Source of the DNA: an uncultured Phascolarctobacterium sp.
Lineage (GTDB): Bacteria; Bacillota; Negativicutes; Acidaminococcales; Acidaminococcaceae
Length of the DNA stretch: 64,000 bases
Direction: 5' to 3'
Assembly (NCBI GenBank): GCA_949295115.1
Contig: CASFJU010000001.1
Span: 1-64,000, forward strand
Part shown: positions 1 to 8,491 of the stretch, piece by piece
Layout: every line of letters begins with the position of its first letter
How positions within the stretch are numbered: the stretch's first letter is position 1
Program-made: the position numbers and the translations under genes
The notes under the pieces: generated by a model
The model's input: the letters and a program-made list of their open reading frames with translations, nothing else
Told to the model about the DNA's origin: nothing
The model's database searches: none

Positions 1-1
1 T

Positions 2-139
2 GGCGTAATTAATGCAGGTGGTGGCACTATTGGTGATGTAACTATGAGCGATGGCAACATCAATACCGATGGCGTAATTAATGCAGGTGGTGGCACTATC
101 GGGAACGCAACCTTTGGTGAGGATAATACAATCTTCGGC
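2..139 (+). repeat. 69-bp repeat unit in the adhesin passenger, two copies visible
   Basis: Copies begin at 2 and 71. The first 29 bases are identical (encoding GVINAGGGTIG) and the rest has diverged. More copies probably lie upstream of the window. Confidence 0.75.
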
Positions 140-748
140 ACTGGCGATAACCAAACCACCATTAATAATGACGGCGTAACCGTAGGCGGTGAAGAAGGCA
201 CCAGCATTAAACACGATGAAATCAGCGTTGGCGATGGCGGCTATATCGGCGGCGGTGACGTTGTGAGCGGCGAAGGCGTAAGCCTTAACCAAACCGCTGA
301 ACGCGTTGGAGAACTGGAAGACCGCATTGATAAAGTAGGCGCAATGGCAGCAGCAATTGCAAACCTGCGTACCATGGGTTATGATCCTGCCGCTCCGACC
401 GAAGTAGCAGTAGGCATTGGCCAGTACAGAGATGAAACCGGCGCAGCTTTGGGCCTCTTCCATTACCCGAACCGTGACTTCATGCTGAGCCTGTCCGTAT
501 CTACCAGCGGCGACGAAGTAATGGGCGGCATTGGTGCAACTTGGAAATTTGGCCGCAAATCTCCTGAAAAAGTAGCTGAAATTAAAAAAGCACAGGCAGA
601 GGCAGATGCAAGAAGAGCAGAAGAAGCAAAACTTGCAAAAGCAGAAGAAATGAAACAAGCTGCCAAAGAAGCAAAAATTAAAGCACAGCAGGAACGCCAT
701 GCCAAACTTGCGGCAGAACGCGCAGCACAGGCAGAAGCAGCCAAATAA
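2..748 (+). CDS. YadA-like trimeric autotransporter adhesin, C-terminal part (5' end off window)
   Basis: The reading frame is open from base 2, so the start lies upstream; the ATG at 44 is internal. The visible protein has a Gly/Thr/Asn-rich passenger with repeats, a short coiled-coil stalk (about residues 82-108 counted from the ATG at 44) and four amphipathic strands that match a YadA-type outer-membrane anchor, ending near WKFGRK (about residue 172). Trimeric autotransporters of this family display the passenger outside the cell for adhesion. Oddly, the protein continues past the last strand for about 62 residues of Ala/Lys/Glu-rich helix; standard YadA anchors stop at the last strand with an aromatic residue. 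A hairpin terminator follows. The family call rests on architecture, not on a search. Confidence 0.72.
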   Translation, partial: GVINAGGGTIGDVTMSDGNINTDGVINAGGGTIGNATFGEDNTIFGTGDNQTTINNDGVTVGGEEGTSIKHDEISVGDGGYIGGGDVVSGEGVSLNQTAERVGELEDRIDKVGAMAAAIANLRTMGYDPAAPTEVAVGIGQYRDETGAALGLFHYPNRDFMLSLSVSTSGDEVMGGIGATWKFGRKSPEKVAEIKKAQAEADARRAEEAKLAKAEEMKQAAKEAKIKAQQERHAKLAAERAAQAEAAK

Positions 749-804
749 AATACTTAACAAAGTAACTGTTTAAAACAGCATAAACAGCAAACGGGTTCTA
801 AAGT

Positions 805-836
805 TAATAAAGGCGGGTACAAACCCGCCTTTATTA
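805..836 (+). terminator. Rho-independent terminator after the adhesin gene
   Basis: A 13-14 bp stem (806-818 with 823-835) closes on a 4-base loop. The A-rich left and T-rich right flanks make it usable from either strand. Confidence 0.8.
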
Positions 837-910
837 CTATAACTAACTGCATATTAAACTATATATAGCAAAACTTTTATTTATAGCAAACTAAGAAAGA
901 AGGAAGAACC

Positions 911-1330
911 ATGAAAAAACTCATTTTAACCCTTACCACAATTTTTACCCTTGCCATAGCAGCCATAGGCTTTGCAGCAGACGGCGGCGACCTTAACAAA
1001 GAACAGCGCGCGGCAGAAAATTTTGTAGCAGCTTTTACTCTGGAAGCACCTGCCTACAACCGGTTTGCGAGCGGCTTTGACGACACCTTAAAAGCCAAAG
1101 TAACAGAACAGGCCTATGACGTATTAAAAAAACAAGTACAGGAACGTTTCGGCAGATTAAAAGAAAGCAAATTCTACTCCTTCCAGCGTTATGACAACGT
1201 AGACTACGTAACCTACATAGGCTCTTTCAGCAAAGAAAAACTTGTAAGCATCACCTTTGCCTTCAACAAAGAAAACAAAATGACAGACTTTGCCTTAAGC
1301 CCCATGCAGCAGAACGCAGAACAGAAATAA
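911..1330 (+). CDS. Small exported protein, possibly DUF3887-like
   Basis: This 139-residue protein starts with a clear Sec signal peptide (MKK, hydrophobic core, cleavage near GFAA-DGG). A purine-rich ribosome site precedes the ATG at 911. The mature part of about 115 residues is charged and looks like a small alpha/beta domain; the spacing of FVAAF, a Phe-Asp-Asp-Thr-Leu segment and FGRLKE recalls DUF3887 proteins, but this is only an impression. The next exported protein begins 13 bases after its stop, so the two are probably cotranscribed and act in the periplasm. No catalytic motif is visible. Confidence 0.6.
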   Translation: MKKLILTLTTIFTLAIAAIGFAADGGDLNKEQRAAENFVAAFTLEAPAYNRFASGFDDTLKAKVTEQAYDVLKKQVQERFGRLKESKFYSFQRYDNVDYVTYIGSFSKEKLVSITFAFNKENKMTDFALSPMQQNAEQK

Positions 1331-1343
1331 ACGGTAAAACACC

Positions 1344-1799
1344 ATGGGCAAACTAAAAGGACTAATGGCAACCTGCCTTACAGCTGCGGCGCTGTGCATG
1401 CTGCCTTTGCCAACGCTGGCGCAGACGCTTCTGGAGGCAGGCAAAACAGATGTAGGCGTGCTTTACCTTGACGGCGACAGTGTAAACACCGTTAGAAAGG
1501 ACGGCAAATACTATCTTGCCTTTTTTGCCGAAGAAAAATACACCGACCAGAAGTTTTTAGCTTCGCTGCGGCAGGGTGAGGATATGCAAAACGCAGTATC
1601 AGGCATTAGCCTGTATTTGTTTAACACTTATGGCAGTGCGTATTTTATCGGCGCAAGCTATGTGATTGATGCTGACGGAAATGTTTGTGCAGATTTGGGC
1701 GCAGATACTAAATTAAAAGCTGTTGGCAATAATAAAACCCTTCGCAATGCTTACACAATGGCGCTTAAAATATTGGAACGCCGGAACAGAGGCTGGTAG
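1344..1799 (+). CDS. Small exported protein of unknown function
   Basis: This 151-residue protein has an N-terminal signal sequence (about residues 1-26, hydrophobic run ending in TLAQ). The mature region contains tyrosine-rich strands and no motif I recognise. It follows the previous exported protein by 13 bases on the same strand and probably shares its transcript. The Shine-Dalgarno signal is weak, so the ATG at 1344 is chosen because it opens directly into the signal peptide. Confidence 0.55.
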   Translation: MGKLKGLMATCLTAAALCMLPLPTLAQTLLEAGKTDVGVLYLDGDSVNTVRKDGKYYLAFFAEEKYTDQKFLASLRQGEDMQNAVSGISLYLFNTYGSAYFIGASYVIDADGNVCADLGADTKLKAVGNNKTLRNAYTMALKILERRNRGW

Positions 1800-1857
1800 G
1801 GCGCAGTAGCAATAAAAAAATTTGGCTTTATAAATATATCAATGTATACGAGGTGAT

Positions 1858-2211
1858 ATGGTGGACATTAAAGATATTCCTATTAATCAGATGATTCTTA
1901 AAAAAGCAATCGGCGATGACGAGCTTGAAAGTTACAATATTAACCTGCGCAATGAAGGCGGCGGGCGTGCGTTGGAACTGAAAATTACCTGTGCCGACGG
2001 TACAAGAAGGGTTGTTGTTTTAACGGACCGTGGCTTTTGCGTTGATACGCGCGAGGTTAAGCTGCACCCGTTTTATGGCAAGGAAGAACGCAACGCGGAA
2101 ATTTACCGCTTGTATAAGGATGAGCATTTAACGCAGGTGTTTTTGGCTGATTTGTTCAGCATAACGCAGCCTTCCGTATCGCTTATCATTAAAGATATGA
2201 AAACCAAATAA
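1858..2211 (+). CDS. Small protein with a C-terminal helix-turn-helix
   Basis: The 117-residue product begins at an ATG preceded by GAGGTG. Residues 1-75 form an alpha/beta region of unknown type. Residues about 82-117 (RLYKDEHLTQVFLADLF, then QPSVSLIIKDM) look like a sigma-region-4 or replication-protein style helix-turn-helix, so the protein may bind DNA. It ends at a strong bidirectional terminator. I do not recognise a named family. The gene stands alone between a gene pair for exported proteins and a convergent DUF1858 gene. Confidence 0.55.
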   Translation: MVDIKDIPINQMILKKAIGDDELESYNINLRNEGGGRALELKITCADGTRRVVVLTDRGFCVDTREVKLHPFYGKEERNAEIYRLYKDEHLTQVFLADLFSITQPSVSLIIKDMKTK

Positions 2212-2216
2212 AAACA

Positions 2217-2250
2217 AAAAGCTGCTCCTGCAAAAACAGGAACAGCTTTT
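2217..2250. terminator. Bidirectional terminator between convergent genes
   Basis: A 14-bp stem with one C/A mismatch (2217-2230 with 2237-2250) is followed by T-runs on both strands. A second, weaker hairpin (2260-2277) before a T-run may add plus-strand termination. Confidence 0.85.
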
Positions 2251-2280
2251 ATTTTTACGCCATGGCTTTGTGCCGTGGTT

Positions 2281-2484
2281 TTATTTTTTTGCGGCTTCGA
2301 TTGCTTTGTTGCAGTCGGCGATGAAGGCTTCAACGTCAATGCCGTGAGCAGCGGCGCCCTGACCGATGCTTTCAAAATGGGAAGCCATGCAGCCTACGCA
2401 GCCGAGTCCGTATTCAGCGAAAACTTCCAGAATTTCGGGGTGGTTTTGAACGGCGTCGATGATGCCGGTATCTTTAGTAAGCAT
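2281..2484 (-). CDS. DUF1858 domain protein (hybrid-cluster-associated redox disulfide family)
   Basis: The 67-residue product opens with MLTKDTGIIDAV and carries the family's CxxC pair in the segment GLGCVGC, followed by a helical tail. DUF1858 proteins are small soluble proteins with a redox-capable disulfide, often found in anaerobes; their exact partner is unsettled. A strong AAGGAGG ribosome site precedes the start on the minus strand. The gene is a single-gene transcript with an extended -10 promoter at 2550-2558 and a shared bidirectional terminator. Confidence 0.85.
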   Translation of the reverse strand: MLTKDTGIIDAVQNHPEILEVFAEYGLGCVGCMASHFESIGQGAAAHGIDVEAFIADCNKAIEAAKK

Positions 2485-2549
2485 ATTAAGTAATCCTCCT
2501 TAACGCATTAAATGCAAAATATTTTTACTTTTTGCCCTTCGGCTTCTAT

Positions 2550-2558
2550 ATTATACCA
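2550..2558 (-). promoter_or_regulatory. Extended -10 promoter for the DUF1858 gene
   Basis: Read on the minus strand this is TGGTATAAT, an extended -10 element, about 70 bases upstream of the start codon. The -35 region is weak. Confidence 0.6.
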
Positions 2559-2660
2559 TACTTTGCGGAAAATAAAAGTTGCCTGCGGGTAACTTTAGTT
2601 AAAAATCTTTGTGACATTAAAAATGGACAGGAAAATTTATCCAATGATTATAAAAAATGG

Positions 2661-2689
2661 TTGTTTTTTAACTTTAAGTGGGGTATAAT
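2661..2689 (+). promoter_or_regulatory. Promoter of the division/wall operon (PmraZ)
   Basis: TTGTTT at 2661 and TATAAT at 2684 are separated by 17 bases. The predicted start near 2696 gives a leader of about 30 bases before mraZ. MraZ proteins repress their own promoter by binding direct repeats; I could not define a clear repeat set here. Confidence 0.75.
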
Positions 2690-2725
2690 GGTGTAAAGTG
2701 GGGAAAGGGGGAGGAGAATGCCATC

Positions 2726-3163
2726 ATGTTAATGGGTGAATATCAGCATACTATTGACGCTAAAGGCCGTCTCTTTATGCCCGCAAAGCTCCGCGATGAC
2801 CTTGGCGGTACGTTTATCCTGTGTAAGGGATTGGATGGCTGCCTTTTTGTTTATGATAAAGATGAATGGCACAAACTGGAAGTTAAACTTAATGCTTTGC
2901 CGATGACCAATAAAAATGCGCGTACCTTTGCAAGGTTTTTCTTCAGCGGCGCGGCCGAGATGGAATGCGACAAGCAGGGGCGCGTGCTGTTGCCTGCCAA
3001 CCTGCGCGATTTTGCCGGGCTTGATAAAAACGCCGTTATTGTCGGTGTGGGCAGCAGGGCAGAAATCTGGTCGGCAGAACGCTGGCAGGAATACAATGAC
3101 GCCAACGCTGACGATGCCGATGCGGTTGCAGCACAGCTTGCCGATATGGATATAGGTATCTGA
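2726..3163 (+). CDS. mraZ: Transcriptional regulator MraZ
   Basis: The 145-residue protein begins [15 protein letters not shown] and contains the two AbrB-like DxxxR half-domains typical of MraZ ([14 protein letters not shown] and [14 protein letters not shown]). It is the DNA-binding autoregulator that heads division and cell-wall clusters. The start at 2726 is chosen because GGAGGAG lies nine bases upstream and the protein then matches the family's usual N-terminus; an in-frame start at 2678 would lie inside the promoter. rsmH begins one base after the stop. Confidence 0.95.
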   Translation: MLMGEYQHTIDAKGRLFMPAKLRDDLGGTFILCKGLDGCLFVYDKDEWHKLEVKLNALPMTNKNARTFARFFFSGAAEMECDKQGRVLLPANLRDFAGLDKNAVIVGVGSRAEIWSAERWQEYNDANADDADAVAAQLADMDIGI

Positions 3164-3164
3164 C

Positions 3165-4100
3165 ATGGCAAACGAGTTTAAGCATACAAGCATTTTGCTT
3201 GCTGAAAGCGTTAAGTGGCTGATTACCGATAAAAGCGGCACTTACGTGGACTGCACAATGGGCGGCGCGGGTCATTCCTTCGGTTTTGCTTCGCAGCTTG
3301 ATGAAAACGGCATGCTGATTGGCATTGACCAGGATGAGGACGCTATTGCCGCTTCGCAAAAGCGATTAGCGCCGTGCAAATGCAAAATAGCAACCGTAAA
3401 AAGCAATTTTAAGGACTTCGGCAATGTGCTGGACAGTCTTAATATAGAACAGATTGACGGTATCTTTTTTGATTTGGGTGTTTCAAGCTATCAGCTGGAT
3501 ACGCCGGAACGCGGTTTTTCGTATATGCACGACGGGCCGCTGGATATGCGCATGGATAAAAGCGCCAGGCTGAATGCGGAATACATCGTCAATAATTACA
3601 GTGAAGCCGAGCTGGCGGATATTATCCACCGTTACGGTGAGGAACGCTGGAGCAAGCGCATTGCGGAATTTATCGCGGCAGAGCGCAAAACAAAGCATAT
3701 TGCCACCACTTTTGAACTGGTGGAGATTATAAAAAAAGCAATACCCAAAGGTGCAAGAATGGACGGGCCGCATCCGGCAAAACGTACATTCCAGGCGCTG
3801 AGAATTGAAGTAAACAACGAACTGGGAATTTTGCAAAAGACCATGGAAGAAGCTGTGGCAAGGCTTAAACCCGGCGGCAGGATTGGCGTGATAACCTTCC
3901 ATTCGCTGGAGGACAGAATTATTAAGCAGACATTTGCGCAGCTTGCGAAGGGATGCATTTGCCCGCCGCAGTTTCCGGTCTGCGTTTGCGGCAGAAAGCC
4001 GCAGCTGAAAAAAGTTGGGAATATTGTGCCTTCGGCAGCGGAAGTTGAAGAAAATCCGCGTGCGCGCAGTGCAAGGCTGCGTTATGCCGAAAAGTGCTGA
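3165..4100 (+). CDS. rsmH: 16S rRNA m4C1402 methyltransferase RsmH
   Basis: The 311-residue length is standard. The N-terminus ([12 protein letters not shown]) is followed by the AdoMet-binding loop CTMGGAGHS near residue 30, the [12 protein letters not shown] segment and the C-terminal PNPRARSAKLR-like block (here [11 protein letters not shown]). RsmH N4-methylates C1402 in the ribosomal decoding centre. The gene is tightly coupled to mraZ (one-base gap) and is followed by ftsL, the usual order. Confidence 0.96.
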   Translation: MANEFKHTSILLAESVKWLITDKSGTYVDCTMGGAGHSFGFASQLDENGMLIGIDQDEDAIAASQKRLAPCKCKIATVKSNFKDFGNVLDSLNIEQIDGIFFDLGVSSYQLDTPERGFSYMHDGPLDMRMDKSARLNAEYIVNNYSEAELADIIHRYGEERWSKRIAEFIAAERKTKHIATTFELVEIIKKAIPKGARMDGPHPAKRTFQALRIEVNNELGILQKTMEEAVARLKPGGRIGVITFHSLEDRIIKQTFAQLAKGCICPPQFPVCVCGRKPQLKKVGNIVPSAAEVEENPRARSARLRYAEKC

Positions 4101-4123
4101 CTATATAATTGGAGGAACGCACC

Positions 4124-4531
4124 GTGTTAGCCAGAAAGTATGACGAATACGCATGGGAAATAAATGAAGAACAACAATATACCGAAAGGCAGATGGTGCG
4201 TGCGCAGAAACCGAAGCAGCATAATTACAAGCTGATGAGGCGCAGGGTTTTTGTGGTGGCAACTATTATAATTGCTACTTATTTTGCGTGCGTTGTGCGC
4301 AGCGAATGTTTGATAAGCAAGAGCAACGAGCTGGTGGCGTTAAAGCAGCAGGAGGCTGTTTTGATGCTGGAAAACAGCGAGGAGCGCATTGTTGTTGAGC
4401 AGCTGAAAGGGCCTGAACGCATTACCTATATTGCCGAAAACCAGCTTGGCATGCAGGTGGCGCGCAACAACATTTATGTTAAAGCAGATAAAGGTAAAAT
4501 TGCTTATGATGGTTATGCTTATGCAAAATAA
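4124..4531 (+). CDS. ftsL: Cell division protein FtsL
   Basis: The 135-residue bitopic protein has a basic cytoplasmic N-terminus, one membrane segment (VFVVATIIIATYFACVV, about residues 43-59) and an extracytoplasmic coiled coil ending in PERITYIAENQLGM, as in FtsL/DivIC proteins. FtsL bridges FtsQ/DivIB and the septal synthase. The GTG at 4124 is preferred because GGAGG sits eight bases before it; the in-frame TTG at 4109 would precede the ribosome site. Sequence identity in this family is low, so the call relies on topology and position after rsmH. Confidence 0.88.
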   Translation: MLARKYDEYAWEINEEQQYTERQMVRAQKPKQHNYKLMRRRVFVVATIIIATYFACVVRSECLISKSNELVALKQQEAVLMLENSEERIVVEQLKGPERITYIAENQLGMQVARNNIYVKADKGKIAYDGYAYAK

Positions 4532-4556
4532 AAACATAGCCTTCTTTTGCAAGATG

Positions 4557-4565
4557 TGATATAAT
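4557..4565 (+). promoter_or_regulatory. Extended -10 promoter upstream of murE
   Basis: TGATATAAT is an extended -10 element with no good -35. It lies in the 102-base gap between ftsL and murE and would give the mur genes a start independent of PmraZ. Confidence 0.55.
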
Positions 4566-4584
4566 AGTATAAAATTTTATGGGA

Positions 4585-4610
4585 GGCAGCCTGAATATAT
4601 TAAGGCTGCC
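4585..4610 (+). other. Hairpin in the murE leader
   Basis: A perfect 8-bp stem (4585-4592 with 4603-4610) around a 10-base loop lies just before the murE ribosome site. The downstream tract is only moderately T-rich, so it is a weak terminator at best; it could instead be a leader structure or transcript-end stabiliser. Confidence 0.5.
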
Positions 4611-4633
4611 GTTTCAATTTTGGAGGTATCCGA

Positions 4634-6115
4634 ATGGAAAAGAGTTTGCAGGATTTGCTGAAGCTGCTGCCCGATGCCGAAATTACGGGCGAAGCAGGCA
4701 AAACCATTACCGATATAACTGCCGATTCCCGCGTTGTAGTACCGGGAAGTTTGTTCATCTGCCTGAAAGGCGCAACGGTGGACGGGCATAAATTTTTGAA
4801 CCAGGCATACGAAAAGGGCGCCGTGGCGGCGATTGTTGAAGACGCTGTGGACTGCCCCGCAGGTATGACGCTGGTTAAGGTTAACGATACCAGAAGGGCC
4901 ATGGAACTTGTGACCCCTTATTTTTTTGACTATCCCGGCAAAAAAATGCGCATGATTGGCGTTACCGGCACTAACGGAAAAACGACGACGACCAATATCA
5001 TCCGCCTGATTCTGCGTAAGGCAGGCTACAAGGTTGGCATGATTGGCACCATCAATATCATGATTGAGGACGAAGAAACCGTTTCGCACAATACCACGCC
5101 GGACGTTGTTGATTTGCAGAAAACTTTATATAAAATGCAGCAGCGCGGCTGCGATTACGTGGTTATGGAGGTATCCAGCCATGCTTTGGCGCTGAACCGC
5201 GTTGCCGGTATTGAATATGATACGGCTGTGCTGACGAATATTACGCAGGACCATTTGGACTTTCATAAAACTTTTGCCAACTATGTGGATGCAAAAAGCC
5301 TTTTGTTTGAGCATCTGACGGACGGCAACAAGGTTAATAAAACTGCCGTGCTGAACATGGACGACCCCAGCAGCAAAATTATTGCCGGGCGTACCAAAGC
5401 GCCGGTAATTACTTACGGCGAAAGCGAAGATTACGATATTTACCCTATCAGCTTTGACGTGCAGGCCAAACAAATGGCGCTGAAGCTGCATACCCCTGCC
5501 GGTGAAATGGATTTGGTGCTGAAAATTACCGGCGAATTTAATGTATATAATGTAATGTCCGCCGTCGGCGCAATGCTGGCTGAAAAAATTGACGCCAAAA
5601 TTATTGTTGACGTGCTGGACGGCTTTGACGGTGTGCCGGGGCGCTTCCAGCTTGTGGAAGCAGGGCAGCCTTACACCGTTATTGTGGATTACGCCCATAC
5701 GCCGGACGGTTTGGAAAACGTGCTGAAAACGGCGCGCGGCATTACCAAAGGCAAACTGTGGGTTGTATTTGGCTGCGGCGGCGACCGCGATAACAAAAAA
5801 CGCCCGATTATGGGCAAAATTGCGCTGGATTTGGCGGATAACGTGGTTGTTACCTCCGATAACCCGCGCACGGAAGACCCGGAACTTATTATCGACGAGA
5901 TTGAAACTGCCCTTAAAGATATTCCGGCAGGTAAAACCAGCGTGCGTTTAAGCGACAGGCGCGAGGCAATTAACTATGCGCTGGAGCATGCCGCCGACAA
6001 CGACGTAGTTTTGATTGCGGGCAAGGGTCACGAAAATTATCAGATTATCGGCCATGAAACCATCCACTTTGACGACCGCGAAGTGGTGCAGGAATACTGG
6101 CAGAACAAAAGGTGA
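4634..6115 (+). CDS. murE: UDP-MurNAc-tripeptide synthetase MurE (meso-DAP type)
   Basis: MurE adds the third stem-peptide residue to UDP-MurNAc-L-Ala-D-Glu in the cytoplasm. The 493-residue protein shows the N-terminal uridine domain, the ATP loop GVTGTNGKTTTT (109-120), the central ligase domain and a C-terminal domain with DNPRTEDP at about residue 409. DNPR is the motif that marks meso-diaminopimelate enzymes, as opposed to lysine enzymes. GGAGG precedes the ATG at 4634. murF follows after four bases. Confidence 0.96.
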   Translation: MEKSLQDLLKLLPDAEITGEAGKTITDITADSRVVVPGSLFICLKGATVDGHKFLNQAYEKGAVAAIVEDAVDCPAGMTLVKVNDTRRAMELVTPYFFDYPGKKMRMIGVTGTNGKTTTTNIIRLILRKAGYKVGMIGTINIMIEDEETVSHNTTPDVVDLQKTLYKMQQRGCDYVVMEVSSHALALNRVAGIEYDTAVLTNITQDHLDFHKTFANYVDAKSLLFEHLTDGNKVNKTAVLNMDDPSSKIIAGRTKAPVITYGESEDYDIYPISFDVQAKQMALKLHTPAGEMDLVLKITGEFNVYNVMSAVGAMLAEKIDAKIIVDVLDGFDGVPGRFQLVEAGQPYTVIVDYAHTPDGLENVLKTARGITKGKLWVVFGCGGDRDNKKRPIMGKIALDLADNVVVTSDNPRTEDPELIIDEIETALKDIPAGKTSVRLSDRREAINYALEHAADNDVVLIAGKGHENYQIIGHETIHFDDREVVQEYWQNKR

Positions 6116-6119
6116 TAAA

Positions 6120-7493
6120 ATGCTGAATTTGCAGGAGATACTGGCTGCAACGGGCGGCAGCTGCGAAAATGCGCAGAATGTTGAGTTTTGCGGCGTAAAC
6201 ACCGACAGCCGCAGCATTAAAGCAGGCGAGCTGTTTGTGGCTTTAAGCGGCGAAAATTTTGACGGGCATAATTACTGCGCCAAAGCGCTGGAACTGGGCG
6301 CTGCGGGCGTGGTTATCAGCCATGAGGTTGCAGGTTTGCCGCAAGATGCCGCTATTATTAAGGTTGACGATACTTTAAAAGCATATCAGCTGATTGCCAA
6401 AGCATGGCGCGACAAGCAGAAAAATTTGAAGGTAGTTGCGGTTACCGGTTCCAACGGCAAAACTTCTACCAAGGATTTAATTGCTGCCTGCCTTGCGGTA
6501 AAATATAATGTAGTAAAAACAGAGGCTAATTTTAACAACGAAATCGGCCTGCCTAAAACGCTGCTGAACATTAAACCTGATACGGAAATTGCCGTTGTTG
6601 AGATGGGTATGCGTGGTTTGGGGCAGATCCGTACGCTGTGCCAGCTTGCGAGCCCCGATGTTGCCGTTGTTACCAATGTCGGCGAAACGCATATGGAGCT
6701 TTTGGGCAGCATGGAAAACATTGCTAAAGCCAAGGGCGAAATTGTGGAAGGATTAACGGCGCAGCAGTTTGCCGTGCTGAATAACGACGACACTTTTGTG
6801 CGCGCTATGGCGGATAAAACGGCGGCGCAGGCTGTAACTTACGGCTGCGGTGACGGCGCTGACGTCCGTGCGGAAAATGTTGTTTTAAATGCTGACGGCA
6901 GCGAGTTTGACTGCGTTTGTGCCAGAACCGGCGAGCGCGAACACATTGTGTTGCCGCTTTTGGGCGAGCATAATGTTTACAACGCTCTGGCGGCAATCGG
7001 CGTGACGGTAACTTTTAACGTGCCGCTGGCGCAGGTTAAAGCTGCTTTAAAAGATGTAAAACTTACCGGCAAACGTCAGGAATTTGTGCAAATCGGCGCT
7101 GTTACCGTTATTAACGACGCTTATAACGCCAGCCCCGCATCCATGGCAAGCGCGCTGAAAACGCTGCACGCCGTAAAATCCGCCAAGGGCGGCAGGGCTG
7201 TTGCCGTGCTGGCCGATATGCTGGAACTGGGCGCACTTTCTCAATCCGCCCATGCGGAAGTTGGCGAAATGGCGGCGGCCGAAGGCGTTGACGTGCTGAT
7301 TACCTACGGCGAAGAAGCTGTAAACATCGGCAAAGCGGCGCAAAACGGCGGCGTTAAAACTTTTATTTGCAGGGACCGCGCGGAAGCCGCAAAAATTTTA
7401 AGCGGCGTAGTGCGTAATAATGATATAATTTTGTTAAAAGGTTCTCATTCCATGCAGGTGGATGGTTTGATTGACCTTGTTTTGAAAAAATAA
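6120..7493 (+). CDS. murF: UDP-MurNAc-tripeptide--D-Ala-D-Ala ligase MurF
   Basis: MurF attaches D-Ala-D-Ala to complete the UDP-MurNAc-pentapeptide. The 457-residue protein has the N-terminal DSR signature (TDSRSIKAGELF), the ATP loop VTGSNGKTSTKD near residue 110 and the NDAYNASPASM block typical of MurF. The ATG at 6120 is chosen because AGGTG lies just upstream and the protein then starts like the family; the longer frame back to 6015 would overlap murE. Confidence 0.96.
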   Translation: MLNLQEILAATGGSCENAQNVEFCGVNTDSRSIKAGELFVALSGENFDGHNYCAKALELGAAGVVISHEVAGLPQDAAIIKVDDTLKAYQLIAKAWRDKQKNLKVVAVTGSNGKTSTKDLIAACLAVKYNVVKTEANFNNEIGLPKTLLNIKPDTEIAVVEMGMRGLGQIRTLCQLASPDVAVVTNVGETHMELLGSMENIAKAKGEIVEGLTAQQFAVLNNDDTFVRAMADKTAAQAVTYGCGDGADVRAENVVLNADGSEFDCVCARTGEREHIVLPLLGEHNVYNALAAIGVTVTFNVPLAQVKAALKDVKLTGKRQEFVQIGAVTVINDAYNASPASMASALKTLHAVKSAKGGRAVAVLADMLELGALSQSAHAEVGEMAAAEGVDVLITYGEEAVNIGKAAQNGGVKTFICRDRAEAAKILSGVVRNNDIILLKGSHSMQVDGLIDLVLKK

Positions 7494-7514
7494 TTACGGA
7501 GTGTTGATTGATTT

Positions 7515-8489
7515 ATGATAACCCTTTTAGGCGCTTTGGCTACGGCGTTTTTGGTGTGCGCCGTAACCGGCAGCAGTTTTATTTCTCTTTTGCATAAGCT
7601 TAATTTTGGGCAGAGCATCCGCGAATGCGGCCCGAAGGAACACATGAAAAAAAGCGGCACGCCGACGATGGGCGGCATTATGATGCTGCTGGCGATTGTT
7701 GTTGCCGCTGCCGTATGGTGCAATTTTACACCGGCGCTGTGCATTGCGCTGCTGCTGACCTTTGGCCACGCGCTGATTGGTTTTGTTGATGATTATATTA
7801 AGGTAGTAATGAAACGCAACCTTGGCCTGACGGCTGCGCAGAAGTTTTTTATGCAGTTTGTGCTGGCGGGCGCGTATGTTTATTATATTGAAACCCATGT
7901 ACAGGGCGATTTGAGCATTGCCATTCCGGGTACGGAATACATGCTGCCGCTGGGCTGGCTGTATTATGTGCTGGTATTTTTGCTGCTTGTGGGCACTACC
8001 AACGCCGTAAACCTTACGGACGGCCTTGACGGGCTTGCAGCCAGCGTTACGGTGCCGGTAACGGTGGCTTATGCTTTTATTGCTTACAACACCGGCCATT
8101 TTGATTTGAGTGTGTTTGCGCTGGCAATTTGCGGCGCATGCCTTGGCTTTTTACTGTTTAACCATTATCCTGCCAAAGTATTTATGGGTGATACCGGCTC
8201 GCTGGCTATCGGCGGCGGTGTGGCGGCGCTGGCACTGCTTACGCATACCGAGCTGCTTTTGGTAATTCTGGGCGGTATTTACGTTATGGAAGCAACCAGC
8301 GTAATTATGCAGGTTACTTACTTCCGCTTGACGCATGGCAAACGTATCTTCCGCATGACGCCGATTCACCACCATTTTGAACTTGGCGGCTGGAAGGAAA
8401 CCAAAATCGTTAAACGCTTTTTTACGGCAAGCTGCGTGTTGTGCGCGGTTGGCGTTATGCTTTGGCTTAACGGAAACGGAGGCTTTTAA
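7515..8489 (+). CDS. mraY: Phospho-MurNAc-pentapeptide translocase MraY
   Basis: MraY transfers phospho-MurNAc-pentapeptide to undecaprenyl phosphate, giving lipid I at the inner membrane. The 324-residue protein has about ten membrane helices, the GTPTMGG segment, the FVDDYIK and NLTDGLDGLA catalytic aspartate motifs and the PIHHHFE histidine loop. Length is normal for Firmicutes. It sits between murF and murD, its usual place; the ribosome site is weak. Confidence 0.97.
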   Translation: MITLLGALATAFLVCAVTGSSFISLLHKLNFGQSIRECGPKEHMKKSGTPTMGGIMMLLAIVVAAAVWCNFTPALCIALLLTFGHALIGFVDDYIKVVMKRNLGLTAAQKFFMQFVLAGAYVYYIETHVQGDLSIAIPGTEYMLPLGWLYYVLVFLLLVGTTNAVNLTDGLDGLAASVTVPVTVAYAFIAYNTGHFDLSVFALAICGACLGFLLFNHYPAKVFMGDTGSLAIGGGVAALALLTHTELLLVILGGIYVMEATSVIMQVTYFRLTHGKRIFRMTPIHHHFELGGWKETKIVKRFFTASCVLCAVGVMLWLNGNGGF

Positions 8490-8491
8490 TT

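Noticed and set aside
2..139. Repeat at the window start as a CRISPR array
   Set aside because: The copies are in frame, have no spacers and encode adhesin passenger repeats. No CRISPR array was seen elsewhere.
4579..4791. Open frame across the murE leader, possible remnant of ftsI
   Set aside because: The translation shows no penicillin-binding motif and most of it overlaps murE in another frame.
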